Shown: positions 54,259 to 54,366 of the stretch, one piece after another
How positions within the stretch are numbered: position 1 is the stretch's first letter
How the letters are laid out: each line of letters opens with the position of its first letter
Origin: Photobacterium phosphoreum
GTDB taxonomy: Bacteria; Pseudomonadota; Gammaproteobacteria; Enterobacterales; Vibrionaceae
Length of the DNA: 54,366 nt
Reading direction: 5' to 3'
Assembly (NCBI RefSeq): GCF_002954725.1
Contig: NZ_MSCQ01000001.1
Span: forward strand, 475,435-529,800
The notes under the pieces: model-generated
Database searches by the model: none
Told to the model about the DNA's origin: nothing
What the model saw: only the letters and a program-made list of their open reading frames with translations
Program-made: the position numbers and the translations under genes

Positions 54259-54366
54259 ATGACACAATTCGAAAAACATCAATATTGGACAGCCATCGTT
54301 AACCAGCAGCAAAATAGTGGTATTTCAATACCGCAATTTTGCAAACAGAACGATATCAATTACGCT
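54259..54366 (+). CDS. Start of an IS66-family accessory protein (TnpA-like), cut by the window edge
   Basis: AAGGAGG (54248-54254) precedes ATG 54259. The first 36 residues (MTQFEKHQYWTAIVNQQQNS, then GISIPQFCKQNDINYA) match the N-terminal pattern of IS66 orf1 products: a Trp-containing helix followed by SGxSxxxFCxxxxIxY, part of an HTH. It runs off the right end. It implies a second IS abutting the IS1595 copy; its left terminal repeat should lie in 54214-54258 but I cannot place it. Confidence 0.65.
   Translation, partial: MTQFEKHQYWTAIVNQQQNSGISIPQFCKQNDINYA

Overview
The window is an A+T-rich stretch of a gammaproteobacterial chromosome, most likely Vibrionaceae and probably Photobacterium. 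The pointers are a toxR-toxS pair, an OmpU/OmpL-type porin, a Vibrio-harveyi-type Frp flavin reductase, and a DUF454-apt-dnaX-ybaB-recR block in the order known from enterobacteria and vibrios. I have run no search; genus assignment is inference.

Layout. 1-2263: the end of a membrane transporter followed by phnX and phnW, a 2-aminoethylphosphonate degradation operon. 2357-15116: mixed housekeeping and accessory genes (VOC/glyoxalase-like protein, SulP anion permease, Frp/NfsA flavin reductase, a UvrB paralogue, an EamA permease, an SdaC-type amino-acid permease beside alanine dehydrogenase, a eukaryotic-type glutathione synthetase, a small secreted protein, a MarC-family protein and a lipoprotein). 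15653-25851: a complete assimilatory nitrate/nitrite unit, nasA diverging from cobA-nirB-nirD-nitrate permease-PP2C/Ser-Thr kinase. The nasA/cobA gap carries two facing sigma-54-type promoters with NtrC-like boxes between them. 26012-30180: an RND efflux pair (lipoprotein adaptor plus permease) without its own outer-membrane factor. 30639-34910: an unknown single-pass membrane protein, then a leftward run dinG-TSUP permease-priC-rsmS. 35447-37707: porin, DUF2057 protein and a DksA/TraR zinc-finger protein. 38031-42574: DUF454, apt, dnaX (with an in-phase slippery heptamer), ybaB, recR. 42666-44083: toxS and toxR.

From about 44200 to the right end the sequence becomes markedly more A+T-rich and accessory in content. 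It holds a leftward F4/K88-like (FaeC-D-E-F-G type) chaperone-usher fimbrial operon with two major-subunit paralogues and a 48-codon small ORF just upstream. Next comes a rightward composite regulator (pseudo-receiver, EAL c-di-GMP phosphodiesterase, receiver, LuxR-type HTH), then an IS1595-family transposase whose ribosome binding site lies in a 14-bp perfect hairpin. The start of an IS66-family accessory gene is cut by the window edge. The block looks inserted beside toxRS.

How the parts work together. The nitrate cluster takes up nitrate, reduces it to nitrite and ammonium, makes the siroheme precursor needed by NirB, and is probably controlled by nitrogen limitation through sigma-54/NtrC. 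ToxR is the usual regulator of Vibrionaceae porins, and such a porin gene lies about 7 kb from toxRS. The EAL-HTH regulator beside the fimbrial operon suggests c-di-GMP-linked control of surface attachment.

The items most worth a second look are the composite EAL regulator with its fimbrial operon and small ORF, the eukaryotic-type glutathione synthetase, the kinase/phosphatase fusion in the nitrate operon with its promoter architecture, and the hairpin-masked transposase start. No rRNA, tRNA, riboswitch or CRISPR array was recognised.
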